Origin: Myxococcales bacterium
GTDB taxonomy: Bacteria > Myxococcota > Myxococcia > Myxococcales > Myxococcaceae
DNA length: 64,000 nucleotides
Direction of reading: 5' to 3'
NCBI GenBank assembly: GCA_030681895.1
Contig: JAUXRI010000134.1
Location: 1 to 64,000, forward strand
Of this stretch, positions 24,439 to 33,389 are shown piece after piece. Every line of letters begins with the position of its first letter. Position 1 is the first letter of the stretch. The position numbers were made by a program, and so were the translations under genes. The notes beneath the pieces were generated by a model, which made no database searches, had not been told where the DNA came from, and was given only the letters and a program-made list of their open reading frames with translations.

Positions 24439-27400
24439 CTACCGCACTGCCACCGCCACCGGTGGCGCCGACGCTCGAACCGCCGGGTCGTAATAGAGGT
24501 ACGCGAGGCTGCCCGCGCCCTTCGTGTCGACCGGCATCGTCGCCTTGAACCGCAGCGACAGCTTCAGCCGCTCTCCAGGGCTCAGCCGGTCCAGGTAGAG
24601 CCGCAGCTTCCCGCCCGACACCTGGAACTTCGCGACCCGGCCCATCTTCAGATTCTGGAGGTCCTCCATCATCGGCGTCAGGCCCGCAGGTACGCCGAGC
24701 TCGACGAGCGCCATGCCCGACGCCTCGCTGCCGCGATAGGTCAGCAACACGTCGACCGGCACCACGTCGCCGACGTCCACCTTGCGCGCGGCGTAGTCCA
24801 CCGTGAGCGCGAGCGGCTTGCCGTCGTCTTCACCTTGCTGACGCCAGGGCAGCGTGAACGTCGCCGTCGCGAGGAACGGCGCGTCGACGTCTGACGACAG
24901 CTCCACCACGTTGATGCCCTTGCGCGCGCGGTCACCCAGCACGAGCACCTTCGGCTTCCCGTCGGCCAGCGAGAACGCGCCGACCGCCGTGCCGTTGATG
25001 GAGACGTTCACCTTCGGCACGCCCTTCGACTCGGTGCCCGCCAGCAGCGCCTTGAGCGCGAGCGTGGTGGCCTGCGTCGAGGCCCACGCGCCGTGTCCCA
25101 ATCGCCGCGCCAGCAGGAAGTCGAGCGCGCCTTTCACCAGCGCAGGCTCGCGGCCGGCCTTCGCCAACGCGTACGCAGCCAGCGCGGTCGTCTCGACGTC
25201 GGCCGCAGCGCCGCGCCCGTAGTAGGCCGTCGCGCCGGTGGGGCTGAAGAAGACGAGCCCGTCGACCTGCTTCGCGCGCTTCGTCAGCATCGCCGCCGCG
25301 CGCGCCGTCTCGGGGTGGCGTGTCTTCGCGAAGCCCGCCGTCATCAACGCGAGCGTGTACGGGTCGTCAGCGCCCTCGAGGTTCTCGACCAGGAACCGCT
25401 GCGCGCGCTCCACGGCCTCTGACGTGAGGCCCGACTCCGTCAGCGCCCACGTGAGGTACGCCGTCACCGTCACCCGGCCGCGGTGCTCCGAGCGAAACAG
25501 GCCATCACGAATCATCTGGGTGTCGACGTCCCACGAGCCGTCCGACTGCTGCCTCGACACCAGGAAGTGCTGCGTGCGCTCGATGAGCTCCGGCTCGACG
25601 GGGAAGACCCGCTTCATGTCCGAGAACTCCATCAGGCCGTACGCCGTCAGCACCTGGTTGGCGGGCGCGCGGCCGAACCACTCGAAGCCGCCGCCAGGCA
25701 CCTCGAAGGCCACCAGCTTCTGGTAGCCCAGCGAGAGCAGGCGCGTGATGCGGCGCTCGAGCTCTGGCGTCAGCCGGTTCTCGCGGCGCAGGAACTCCTC
25801 CACCAGCACGTTGGGGTACGTCGTCGCCGAGGTCTGCTCGAAGCAGCCGGTGGGTTGCCCCAGCGTGCCTTCGATGCCGTCGAGCGCCGTGGCGGCGAGT
25901 GATGGGTAGAGCTTCACCAGCACCTGCGTCGCGCCCGTCGCTGCCTCGGGGACCAGCAACGACACCTTCGTCGCCGCGCCGGCCGTGAGTCTGCCCGACA
26001 CCGAGACCTGGTCTTCGCGCCCTGCCTCGGTGACCAACAACTCTCTGGCGACGACGTCGCTCTCGCTGGCGCCGTCTGCGCGAACGATGAGCTTGTGCTC
26101 GCCGGGCTCGAGCACGCGCAGGCGCAGCGAGCGGCCCTCGACACCACCAGCCGCGAGCGTCACCTTCTTCGGCGCTTCGCCCAGCAGCTCGAACCACGGC
26201 GCCTTCTCGACCTCGAGCCGCACGTCCTGAGACGTCTCGAGGTAGTTGTAGATGGCGATGGGCACGGTGGCCTCGTCGCCGCGAACCAGCGCGACGGGCA
26301 CGTCGAGGTCCACGAAGAAGTCCTGGAAGACCTTCAGCGGCGCGTCCATCGAGCCGAGCTTTCCGTCAGCCGACGAGGCGAGCGCGCTCACCCGCCACGC
26401 GGTGATGGAGTCGGCCAGCGGCACCGTCAGCTCCGCCACGCCCTTCTCATCCGAGATGAGCTGCGGGTGCACGTAGAGCGTCTCGGGGAAGTGCTGGCGC
26501 ACGCGTACCTCGCGGCGCGGCGGCTCGGGGGCTGCTGGCGCTGGTGCTGGTGCGACCATGCCGAGGGCGTTTGCTTTCGGGCCGTGAGCGCTCAGCGAGC
26601 CGATGTCATCGGCGCTCAGCGCGAGGACGCCCATCGTGCCCACCTGCTTCATCACCCTCTTCGCTTCCGGCCTCTTCTCCTCCTTCTTCGTGTCCACGCT
26701 CTCCGCCACTGCGGTCCGGGCGGACGGCGTCGCCGCCACCAGCTTCTCCTCGAGCCGCGTGGAGAAGAGCCCGTCTTCTTCGGGCGCTCGGGTCCAGAAC
26801 GACGCGGCGAGGGCGATGATGGGCATGACGACCAGAGCCGACCGGAGCTCTGCGTGTCGGCCGCGCAGGGCCCAGAGCGAGGCGCCAGCGATGACGACCC
26901 CGGTGACGAGCTGCGGCAGCCACGGCAACTGCAGCCACCCTGCGGCCAGAATCGAGCCCGCCACGAGCATGCCGCCCGCGACCGGCCCGACGCGCACCGA
27001 GAGGCTGACGACGAGCACGAGCAGCAGCAGCAAGGCAGCGCCGGGCCCGACCACCAGCGCGGCCTCACGCCACCGCATTTCTTCGGCTTCGCGCGCGACC
27101 AGCTTCTCGGCCACGGTGGACCTGGCGTAGCGCTGCGGCGTGGCGGCCAGGCTGAACTGGTTCGCGCTCATCGACAACAGGAGCCGGCCCGCCACCTGCT
27201 GCTCCTCCGTCCACGACTTCGACGAGAGCAGCTCGCCGGCGTTGAGGCCGTAGCGCGGCGTGAGCAACGCGCGCTCGACGAGGAAGAAGGCGCGCACCAC
27301 ATCGGGCGTGTTCGCAGTCAGCGCGAAGAGGCTCTCGTCCACCACCGAGAGGCCGAGCGCCGCGACCTTCGGCTTGCCCTGGGCGTCGGTCACCGTGAAG

Positions 27401-29853
27401 CGCAGCGTGGCGGGCTCACCCGGCCGGTAGGTGGGCTTGTCGGTGCTCATCGCGACCGAGAGCGCAGCGGGCTCTGCGACGACGATGCGTCGCGAGGCGT
27501 TCAGGTTCGGCAGCCTCAGCTCGAGCGTCCCCACGAAGTCTCTCGGGAGAATGAGTGACGCGGTTGCTCGGGCCCCTTCGACACCCATCAGCTTCATCGG
27601 CGTGTGGGCGATGAGTCGACCCTCGCTGCGGGCCTCCAGCTCCACGAGGGCCACCGCGCTCGACTGCACCTCCGCGAGCACGGTCTCGCCCGGACGGTAG
27701 AAGGCCTTGTCCGTCGTGAGCAACGAACCGGAGCCGTTCGAGAGCACGACTTCACGGCTCGTCTTGCGGCCCTCGGCGTCCTCGACGCGAACCTGGAAGA
27801 CCAGCTCGCCTTCCGGCCGGAACTGGAACCGGCCGAGGCCGTTCTCGGCGGTGCGCACAGAGATCGCCTGGCCCACCGCCAGCGGCGCCGAGACGGGTGG
27901 GAGGCTGGGCCTCCACGGCGCGACGTGCGCGAACGTGTTCAGGTCTCTGAACATGAACGGGAAGACGATGGTGCCGCCGCTGCTCGTCTGCGGAAACCGC
28001 CAGGTCCTGACCCGAGCGAGGACGCAGGCCTCGAGCTCAGGGTTCCGCACGGTGGAGGACCTGGACCGCGCGGACTTCACGGCGCCGATGTTCGAGACCT
28101 GCCACTCGACCACCAGCTTTCCCGCGACGTCTGGCGTCTTCAGGAGGGCGCGCTCGGCGCACGCCGACACCTCTCCCAGCTTCGAGTTGATGACCCTCGC
28201 CAACATCTCCTTGTCCATCGCGCCGCCTACGACGCTGATCTGGCGAGAGGCCGCCGTTCCGACCTGGCCTGGCCCCGGCGGCCTCGTCAGCCTCGCGGGA
28301 TTCAACAGCGCCGCAAGCCCTGACAGGTCCGCCGAGCCCGACATCGGCTGCACCTCGACCTTCGCGGGCACCGGCCGGCCATCGGGCCTCGTCGTCACCA
28401 CGAAGAACGTGTTCTCGAGACCTCTCACGGCGCTGCCTTCGGCGAGCACGTCGACCATCAACAGCTCGCGCGAGACGGTGAGCGCGCGCTCGGTGTGCTC
28501 CTGCTGACCTGCGACGTCCTTCGCCTCGAGCTGCAGCACCACCCCCTCCGGCATCCCGGGAGCGGCCAGCGTCGAGGGCAGCTCGGCCTCGAGCGTCAGC
28601 GTGCCATCGCCGTCGGTCTTGCCCTTCAGCTCGGCGAGCACGACGCCGTCACGCTTCAACAGCACGCCCTGCACCTGCGCGCCCACCACCGGCTTGCCGA
28701 AGAAGTAGCGCGCGGTGACGCGGGCCTTCACTCGTTCGCCGGCGAGGTACGTCTCCTTGTTGGGGACGATGGCGAGCTTGTACTTGGGCAGCGTGTAGCG
28801 GCCGACCTCGACCTGCGCGTCGGCGGTGACGCCCTCGACGGTGGCGGTCAGCTTCCACGCGCCGAGCGCCACGTCGTCGGACAGCTCGAGGTCGGTGCTG
28901 GCGATGCCGTAGCTGCTGACGGGCACGCTCTTCGAGAAGAGCCGGGCGTTGCGGGCGTCGCGCACCTCGAACAGCACGCTCTTGTCCGAGGCGGGCTCGG
29001 GCCGTGGGCTGCGCATCACCAGGCTGCGCAGGTGAATCGTCTGGCCCGGCTGGTACATCGGCTTGTCGGTGCTGAGGTGCACCTTGTACGAGCGCTGCAG
29101 CTGGAGCGGCACGCTCACCACGTCGGTCTCGTCGCCCGCGCGCGTGGTCACCTCGAGCAGCGGCGACGCTTCGGCGGTCGACGGCACGGTGACGCTGAGC
29201 TCGGCGTTCCCGAGAGAATCGGTGCGCCCGTCGGTGAGCGCGATGCGGCCGGTGCTCGTCACCAGCGCGAGCGACAGCGGCGCGTCGGGAATCGCCACGC
29301 CCTCGCGGCGCACCTCGACGCGCACCAGCCCGTGTCCACCGGCCTGCAGCGACGACTCGCCGGAGATGATGGTCTCCATCGGCGCCAGGCGCGACGACAG
29401 GTACAGCCTGCTGCCGCCGATGAACGCGGGGCTCAGCACGAGCAGCGCCAGCGTCGCCAGGCGAAGGGGCCGCGCAGAACCTCCGGCCGTCACGCCGAGC
29501 CACGCCCAGAAGCCCGGTAACGGTTCGTCGGCGCGCTCGGCCGAGACGACCGTGACGGGCAGGGGCGCAGGCGCCGGGGCAGGCGCGACGGGATGCGCTT
29601 CTCCAGTCGCCCGCTTGCGCACGCTGACCTCGAAGGCCGCCGTGGCGCGCTCGAGCGCCTTCGCCAGCGTCGCTTCGTCAGCCGTGCCCTCGACGTCGTA
29701 CGCGCCCAGGCGCTCGATGCGCTCGCCGAGCTTCGCGTAGGTCCTGGTGCAGTCGGAACACGTGCGCAGGTGCTCCGCGACCTCGGCCGCCTCGTCTCGC
29801 TCGAGGGTGCCGAAGCGGTACTGCAGCAGCGTCTCTTCGAGTGGGTGGCTCAT
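24439..29853 (-). CDS. Zinc anti-sigma domain fused to membrane alpha-2-macroglobulin
   Basis: A 1,804-aa fusion. Residues 1-40 are a zinc anti-sigma (zf-HC2) domain with H28-x3-C32-x2-C35 (AEHLRTCSDC). A membrane helix lies near 129-150, then macroglobulin (MG) domains with VHLSTDKPMYQPGQTIHLR. Residues about 541-640 are an AgmX/TonB-like domain (WRFPQ, IVFPFMF) set inside the MG array. Four further membrane helices occupy about 930-1020, then a Pro/Ala-rich stretch and FPETLYVHP (about 1121). The thioester GCFEQ is at 1336-1340, intact, and receptor-like domains end the protein. Alpha-2-macroglobulins trap proteases that cut their bait. With N-terminus inside and five helices, both MG parts would be periplasmic. 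It overlaps the sigma gene by 4 bp (ATGA). The usual partner PbpC is absent. Confidence 0.93.
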   Translation of the reverse strand: MSHPLEETLLQYRFGTLERDEAAEVAEHLRTCSDCTRTYAKLGERIERLGAYDVEGTADEATLAKALERATAAFEVSVRKRATGEAHPVAPAPAPAPLPVTVVSAERADEPLPGFWAWLGVTAGGSARPLRLATLALLVLSPAFIGGSRLYLSSRLAPMETIISGESSLQAGGHGLVRVEVRREGVAIPDAPLSLALVTSTGRIALTDGRTDSLGNAELSVTVPSTAEASPLLEVTTRAGDETDVVSVPLQLQRSYKVHLSTDKPMYQPGQTIHLRSLVMRSPRPEPASDKSVLFEVRDARNARLFSKSVPVSSYGIASTDLELSDDVALGAWKLTATVEGVTADAQVEVGRYTLPKYKLAIVPNKETYLAGERVKARVTARYFFGKPVVGAQVQGVLLKRDGVVLAELKGKTDGDGTLTLEAELPSTLAAPGMPEGVVLQLEAKDVAGQQEHTERALTVSRELLMVDVLAEGSAVRGLENTFFVVTTRPDGRPVPAKVEVQPMSGSADLSGLAALLNPARLTRPPGPGQVGTAASRQISVVGGAMDKEMLARVINSKLGEVSACAERALLKTPDVAGKLVVEWQVSNIGAVKSARSRSSTVRNPELEACVLARVRTWRFPQTSSGGTIVFPFMFRDLNTFAHVAPWRPSLPPVSAPLAVGQAISVRTAENGLGRFQFRPEGELVFQVRVEDAEGRKTSREVVLSNGSGSLLTTDKAFYRPGETVLAEVQSSAVALVELEARSEGRLIAHTPMKLMGVEGARATASLILPRDFVGTLELRLPNLNASRRIVVAEPAALSVAMSTDKPTYRPGEPATLRFTVTDAQGKPKVAALGLSVVDESLFALTANTPDVVRAFFLVERALLTPRYGLNAGELLSSKSWTEEQQVAGRLLLSMSANQFSLAATPQRYARSTVAEKLVAREAEEMRWREAALVVGPGAALLLLLVLVVSLSVRVGPVAGGMLVAGSILAAGWLQLPWLPQLVTGVVIAGASLWALRGRHAELRSALVVMPIIALAASFWTRAPEEDGLFSTRLEEKLVAATPSARTAVAESVDTKKEEKRPEAKRVMKQVGTMGVLALSADDIGSLSAHGPKANALGMVAPAPAPAAPEPPRREVRVRQHFPETLYVHPQLISDEKGVAELTVPLADSITAWRVSALASSADGKLGSMDAPLKVFQDFFVDLDVPVALVRGDEATVPIAIYNYLETSQDVRLEVEKAPWFELLGEAPKKVTLAAGGVEGRSLRLRVLEPGEHKLIVRADGASESDVVARELLVTEAGREDQVSVSGRLTAGAATKVSLLVPEAATGATQVLVKLYPSLAATALDGIEGTLGQPTGCFEQTSATTYPNVLVEEFLRRENRLTPELERRITRLLSLGYQKLVAFEVPGGGFEWFGRAPANQVLTAYGLMEFSDMKRVFPVEPELIERTQHFLVSRQQSDGSWDVDTQMIRDGLFRSEHRGRVTVTAYLTWALTESGLTSEAVERAQRFLVENLEGADDPYTLALMTAGFAKTRHPETARAAAMLTKRAKQVDGLVFFSPTGATAYYGRGAAADVETTALAAYALAKAGREPALVKGALDFLLARRLGHGAWASTQATTLALKALLAGTESKGVPKVNVSINGTAVGAFSLADGKPKVLVLGDRARKGINVVELSSDVDAPFLATATFTLPWRQQGEDDGKPLALTVDYAARKVDVGDVVPVDVLLTYRGSEASGMALVELGVPAGLTPMMEDLQNLKMGRVAKFQVSGGKLRLYLDRLSPGERLKLSLRFKATMPVDTKGAGSLAYLYYDPAVRASAPPVAVAVR

Positions 29854-30431
29854 GACAGCTCCTCACCGAGGCCGGCCAGCAGCCCACGAAGGTGCACGAG
29901 CGCGGCGTTCATGCGCGACTTGACGGTGCCGAGCGGTGCGCTGGTCGCGATGGCGACCTCTTCGTACGAGAGCTGCGTGTAGTGATGGAGCACGAAGACC
30001 TCGCGTTGCACGTCGGGGAGCGTCGCCAGCGCCTCGGCGATGCGCTGACCTGTCTGGTTGGCGGCGACGGCCTGCTCGGGGTCGGGCAGGCGGCTGGCGA
30101 TGGCGCTGACGGCACCGAGCGAGCGCTCGCCCGCGCGGCTCTGCGTGCGGCGGAAGTTGCGGCACAGGTTCGACGCGATGGTGAAGGCCCACGGCTTGAA
30201 CGACTCGGGTGAGCTGCAGGTGTCGATGCGGTCGAGGATGCTCAGCAGGGTCTGCTGGTACACATCGCGCGCGTGGGTGCGGTTGCCCAGCTGCCGCGCG
30301 ATGAAGCCATACAGCGGCCGCTCGTATCGTTTGATCAGCACCTCGAACGCCATGGCGTCTCCCAGGTCGCGCAGCCCGAGCACCAGCGCCCCGTCCGTCC
30401 GCTCATCCGTGCGGTTGTCCTCCGTGCTCAT
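29850..30431 (-). CDS. ECF-type RNA polymerase sigma factor
   Basis: A 193-aa sigma-70-family factor of the extracytoplasmic-function type. Region 2 contains YERPLYGFIARQLGNRTHARDVYQQT and FKPWAFTIASNLCRNFRR; region 4 contains ALATLPDVQREVFVLHHY and the HTH LSYEEVAIATSAPLGTVKSRM. Regions 1.1 and 3 are absent, as expected for ECF factors. The ATG at 30431 follows GGGAGGG at good spacing. The stop overlaps the start of the anti-sigma/alpha-2-macroglobulin gene, so the two are made together in fixed ratio. The 163-bp upstream gap is AT-richer and should hold its promoter; no confident -35/-10 was assigned. Its targets are unknown. Confidence 0.93.
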   Translation of the reverse strand: MSTEDNRTDERTDGALVLGLRDLGDAMAFEVLIKRYERPLYGFIARQLGNRTHARDVYQQTLLSILDRIDTCSSPESFKPWAFTIASNLCRNFRRTQSRAGERSLGAVSAIASRLPDPEQAVAANQTGQRIAEALATLPDVQREVFVLHHYTQLSYEEVAIATSAPLGTVKSRMNAALVHLRGLLAGLGEELS

Positions 30432-30594
30432 GATCCCTCCCCGGGACCACGCGCCTTCCCCTGGCTCGTGGCGCTTAAGAAACACCACGACGAATTAAGT
30501 TCGACGCGGCCTGCGAAAGTTCAGGCGCACGACGATACCCCGGGCCAGGTGCCCGGAACGATTGATGGTTCTGGGGAGTCGGAGGCCCGGGCCG

Positions 30595-32637
30595 TCAGCG
30601 CTTCACGGAATAGACGAACGTCGCCTTCGGCGCGCGCAGCCACCGCTCGGTGATCAGCTCGCGCTTCTTGGCCCACTCGTCCTTCGCGTCGACGAACTCG
30701 GCCACCATCGCCTCGGCGTCCTTCTTGTCGCCCTTGCCCTTGGCCATCAGCACGCGCTTCGCGAGCACGTCGACCGCGGGCTTCCACTTCGCGAAGTCGA
30801 TGTCGAAGCAGCCGACGTCGGCGCCGTTGGCCGTCTTCTCGTCGGCTTTGAACGTCAGCGCGCCGGCCTTCATCAAGGTGCCGAGCTGAATCGACGCGAG
30901 GTGGCTGTAGTTCCGCGGCTTGTTGTCAGCCGTGTACATGCCGCGGCTCACGTGCCCGAAGCCCCACGCGACGTCGCGCACCACGGCCGCATCGGCCTCG
31001 GCCTGGGTGATGAGGTTCTTCGTCACCAGCCACTGCGCGAAGTAGAGCGCCGAGGTCTGGGCCTTGAGCTCCTCCATCGTCGAGGCGAGCGGGCCGCCGA
31101 AGATCTCGTCGTCCTCCTGGCCCTTCACCTTGTACTCGTGGCTCGGGCCCAGGTTGTGCGAGGCCTCGTGCAGCACCACGCTCATGATGGCGGGCTTCGC
31201 GTCGGTGGTGGCCTTCGTCATCAGCGCGCTGCAGAACAGCGACGCCATCTGCGCCTCGAGCGCCTTCTGGCTGTCGAGGTCGGTGTAGAGGTTCGTCATC
31301 ACCACCGTGCGGCCACCCTTCTCGGCGACCTTGCCCCAGTTGGGCAGCGACTGACCGATGGTGGCGCCGTGCGCGTTTCGCGCGTCACCGGCGTTGAGCA
31401 CCATGTCGATGAAGTCGGGCAGCTTGAACTTCACGTCGCGCGCTTTGTACGGAGGCCCCGCCAGCGTCGCGAGCGCCTTCTCGAGCTCGCCCTTCACCGG
31501 CTCGAGCTTCTGCTGCCACGCCAGCGAGTCGAGGTTGATGCGCGCGAAGCTGACCGCGAACCCGGCCTTCCACGCGCACGGCTCGTAATAGACCTCGTCG
31601 GGCGCGAGCCGCAGGTACCACTTGGAGTTGGTCGGGCCCATGGCGACCCACGCTTCGTTCGCGGGCTCCCAGTCGTTGGTGCGGAACGACGTCGCCGTCG
31701 CGCGCAGGTACTTCTGAAACGCCTTCTCTCCTTCCGACGTGATGGCGTTCGCAGCCGCCTCGAGCGAGGTGGCGATGGACTCCATGTCGGCCTTGTACGC
31801 CTCGGAGTACGGCACCGCCTTGAAGCCCGTGCCGTCGGCGACGACGACCGAGAAGTGGCCCATCAGGTCCTTCGCGTTCTTCGCCTTCGAGAGCGTCTCG
31901 CAGAACTTCGGGTCGGCCTGAATCGCGGCGGGGTAGAGGCCCGACAGCCGCGGCGGCTTCGGAGCGATGGCCATGCACTCGGCCTCGTTCTCGGTCTTCG
32001 GCGCAGCGCAGAACGGGCCCTGGTTGCGGTGGAGCAGCGAGCGTGACGCCGCGTCCTTCGCGACCATGCCGTCGGTGCCCAGCTGCTTCGCGTGAATGCG
32101 CTCGATGGCGTTCGCCGCCGCGAAGACGTGCTGGATGATGGCCTTGTCTTCGTCGGTGCCCTTCGAGAGGTCGGTCTCGACGAGCGTGGGCCGGCCCTGC
32201 GAGAGCTCGAGGCGCACGAGGCTCAGGCGCTTCTGCTCTGCGGCCGGCAGCGCCTTGTCGTCAGCGGTCTTCAGCATCGTCTCGTAGGCCGCGAGGAAGG
32301 CCGCGGTGAAGTGGCCCTTCTCGTCGACGAAGGTGGATCGCATCGCGTCTTGCGGGCCCCAGAGGATCGCGAGCTCCGCCGGCTCGAGCACCTTGTTGCC
32401 GTCGTTGTCGTCACGCCAGAAGAAGGGAAGGAAGTGCTCCTGGGCGCGCACGTTGAAGTCGATGCGCGAGAGGCGGTCGTAGGTTGCCATCGGCGCAGTG
32501 GGAGGCGTCGCCACCGCTGCCGTGACTTTGGGCTCTTCCTTCACGGCTTCTTTGGCGCAGCCAGCGAACGAGAGGGCGGTCGCGGCGGTGAGGCCGAGGA
32601 ACAGGCGCTGCGCCGAGTGAGTCGGGTGATGTCGCAT
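30595..32637 (-). CDS. Zinc metallopeptidase-like lipoprotein (M49-like)
   Basis: A 680-aa lipoprotein; signal ends LSFAGC (Cys27) with CTGGAG before the ATG. The zinc motif is HEASH in VVLHEASHNLGPSHEY (about residue 489), followed some 30 residues later by STMEELKAQTSALYF (about 520), where the Glu pair matches the third-ligand motif EExxA of the M49/dipeptidyl-peptidase III group. The same His motif also reads HExxHxxGxxH, the metzincin form, so the assignment to M49-like is a judgement from the EELKAQ segment. An EF-hand-like DDNDGNKVLEPAE occurs near 77. It lies upstream of the ECF sigma and alpha-2-macroglobulin genes on the same strand, a protease beside a protease trap. Confidence 0.82.
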   Translation of the reverse strand: MRHHPTHSAQRLFLGLTAATALSFAGCAKEAVKEEPKVTAAVATPPTAPMATYDRLSRIDFNVRAQEHFLPFFWRDDNDGNKVLEPAELAILWGPQDAMRSTFVDEKGHFTAAFLAAYETMLKTADDKALPAAEQKRLSLVRLELSQGRPTLVETDLSKGTDEDKAIIQHVFAAANAIERIHAKQLGTDGMVAKDAASRSLLHRNQGPFCAAPKTENEAECMAIAPKPPRLSGLYPAAIQADPKFCETLSKAKNAKDLMGHFSVVVADGTGFKAVPYSEAYKADMESIATSLEAAANAITSEGEKAFQKYLRATATSFRTNDWEPANEAWVAMGPTNSKWYLRLAPDEVYYEPCAWKAGFAVSFARINLDSLAWQQKLEPVKGELEKALATLAGPPYKARDVKFKLPDFIDMVLNAGDARNAHGATIGQSLPNWGKVAEKGGRTVVMTNLYTDLDSQKALEAQMASLFCSALMTKATTDAKPAIMSVVLHEASHNLGPSHEYKVKGQEDDEIFGGPLASTMEELKAQTSALYFAQWLVTKNLITQAEADAAVVRDVAWGFGHVSRGMYTADNKPRNYSHLASIQLGTLMKAGALTFKADEKTANGADVGCFDIDFAKWKPAVDVLAKRVLMAKGKGDKKDAEAMVAEFVDAKDEWAKKRELITERWLRAPKATFVYSVKR

Positions 32638-32766
32638 GGAAACTCCAGAGGGAAACGAGACGCCGGTCGTCTAGCGCGAGGCCGAACCCCGTTCGCGCAA
32701 AATCACGCCTCACGCCTCGAGCGACGGCTCGCGTCGTCGCTCGAGGCTCGTTGGCGCACCGTCGTG

Positions 32767-33336
32767 ATGAAGCGGTATGACGCAGAGATGACGCTCCGGG
32801 CTGTACGGCACGAGTCGCAGTCTCAGCTGAGGTGGAGCGCGCTGACGGTCGCCCTGTCGCTCGGCCTCTCGGCCTGTCAGTCGCCTCCTGCAGCACCGGC
32901 TCCGGTGGCGGCGGTCGTCGTCGTCGTTCGTGACGCGGGCGTCATCGCTGACGCGCTCCCGAAGAAGACCCGCGGGTACCCGCTGGAGCTTCCCTTCACC
33001 ACCGGCATTCGCGTCGGTGACCACCTCGACGTGCTGCGCGCGACGGGCGCGGGCGCCGAGGTGATGAGCTCGACGCTCCTGCAGAACTGCGTCGTGGTGT
33101 GGGTCGACCAGACGCCTGCAGGAAAGACGGTGGTGTGGCTGCTCGTCATTCCCGAAGAGGCGGTGCTCCTCGCCGTGGCCATGCGAGCAGGTGACGTCAC
33201 GGTGACCGTTCGCAACGCCGATGACTTCGACGTGCTCGAGGAGAAGAAGGCCAACCTCGCGACGGTGGAGAACGGAACGCCCGTCCCCTCGGCGTCCCGG
33301 GGCCACGTTCACACCATCACCGTGCCCGCGAAGTGA
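32767..33336 (+). CDS. CpaB/RcpC-like lipoprotein without pilus genes
   Basis: A 189-aa protein. The hydrophobic segment LRWSALTVALSLGLSAC ends in a lipobox Cys (about residue 37); an ATG at 32788 would give a more usual signal length. The mature part matches the CpaB/RcpC pilus-assembly domain: ELPFTTGIRVGDHLDVL, ENCVVVW-like LQNCVVVWVD, then VVWLLVIPEEAVLLAVAMRAGDVTVTVRN. In Flp/Tad pili CpaB sits in the periplasm near the secretin. No other tad/flp gene is in the window, so this is an orphan copy, perhaps acting with a remote system or repurposed. Confidence 0.72.
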   Translation: MKRYDAEMTLRAVRHESQSQLRWSALTVALSLGLSACQSPPAAPAPVAAVVVVVRDAGVIADALPKKTRGYPLELPFTTGIRVGDHLDVLRATGAGAEVMSSTLLQNCVVVWVDQTPAGKTVVWLLVIPEEAVLLAVAMRAGDVTVTVRNADDFDVLEEKKANLATVENGTPVPSASRGHVHTITVPAK

Positions 33337-33389
33337 TCAGCGAGCGACGAGCGCCCTGACGACGCGGGCGTTTCCGCGCCAGGCTGACG

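Noticed and set aside
26095-27558. 487-codon plus-strand frame opposite the alpha-2-macroglobulin gene
   Set aside because: Arg/His/Glu-rich shadow; the minus strand holds membrane helices and macroglobulin motifs in this region.
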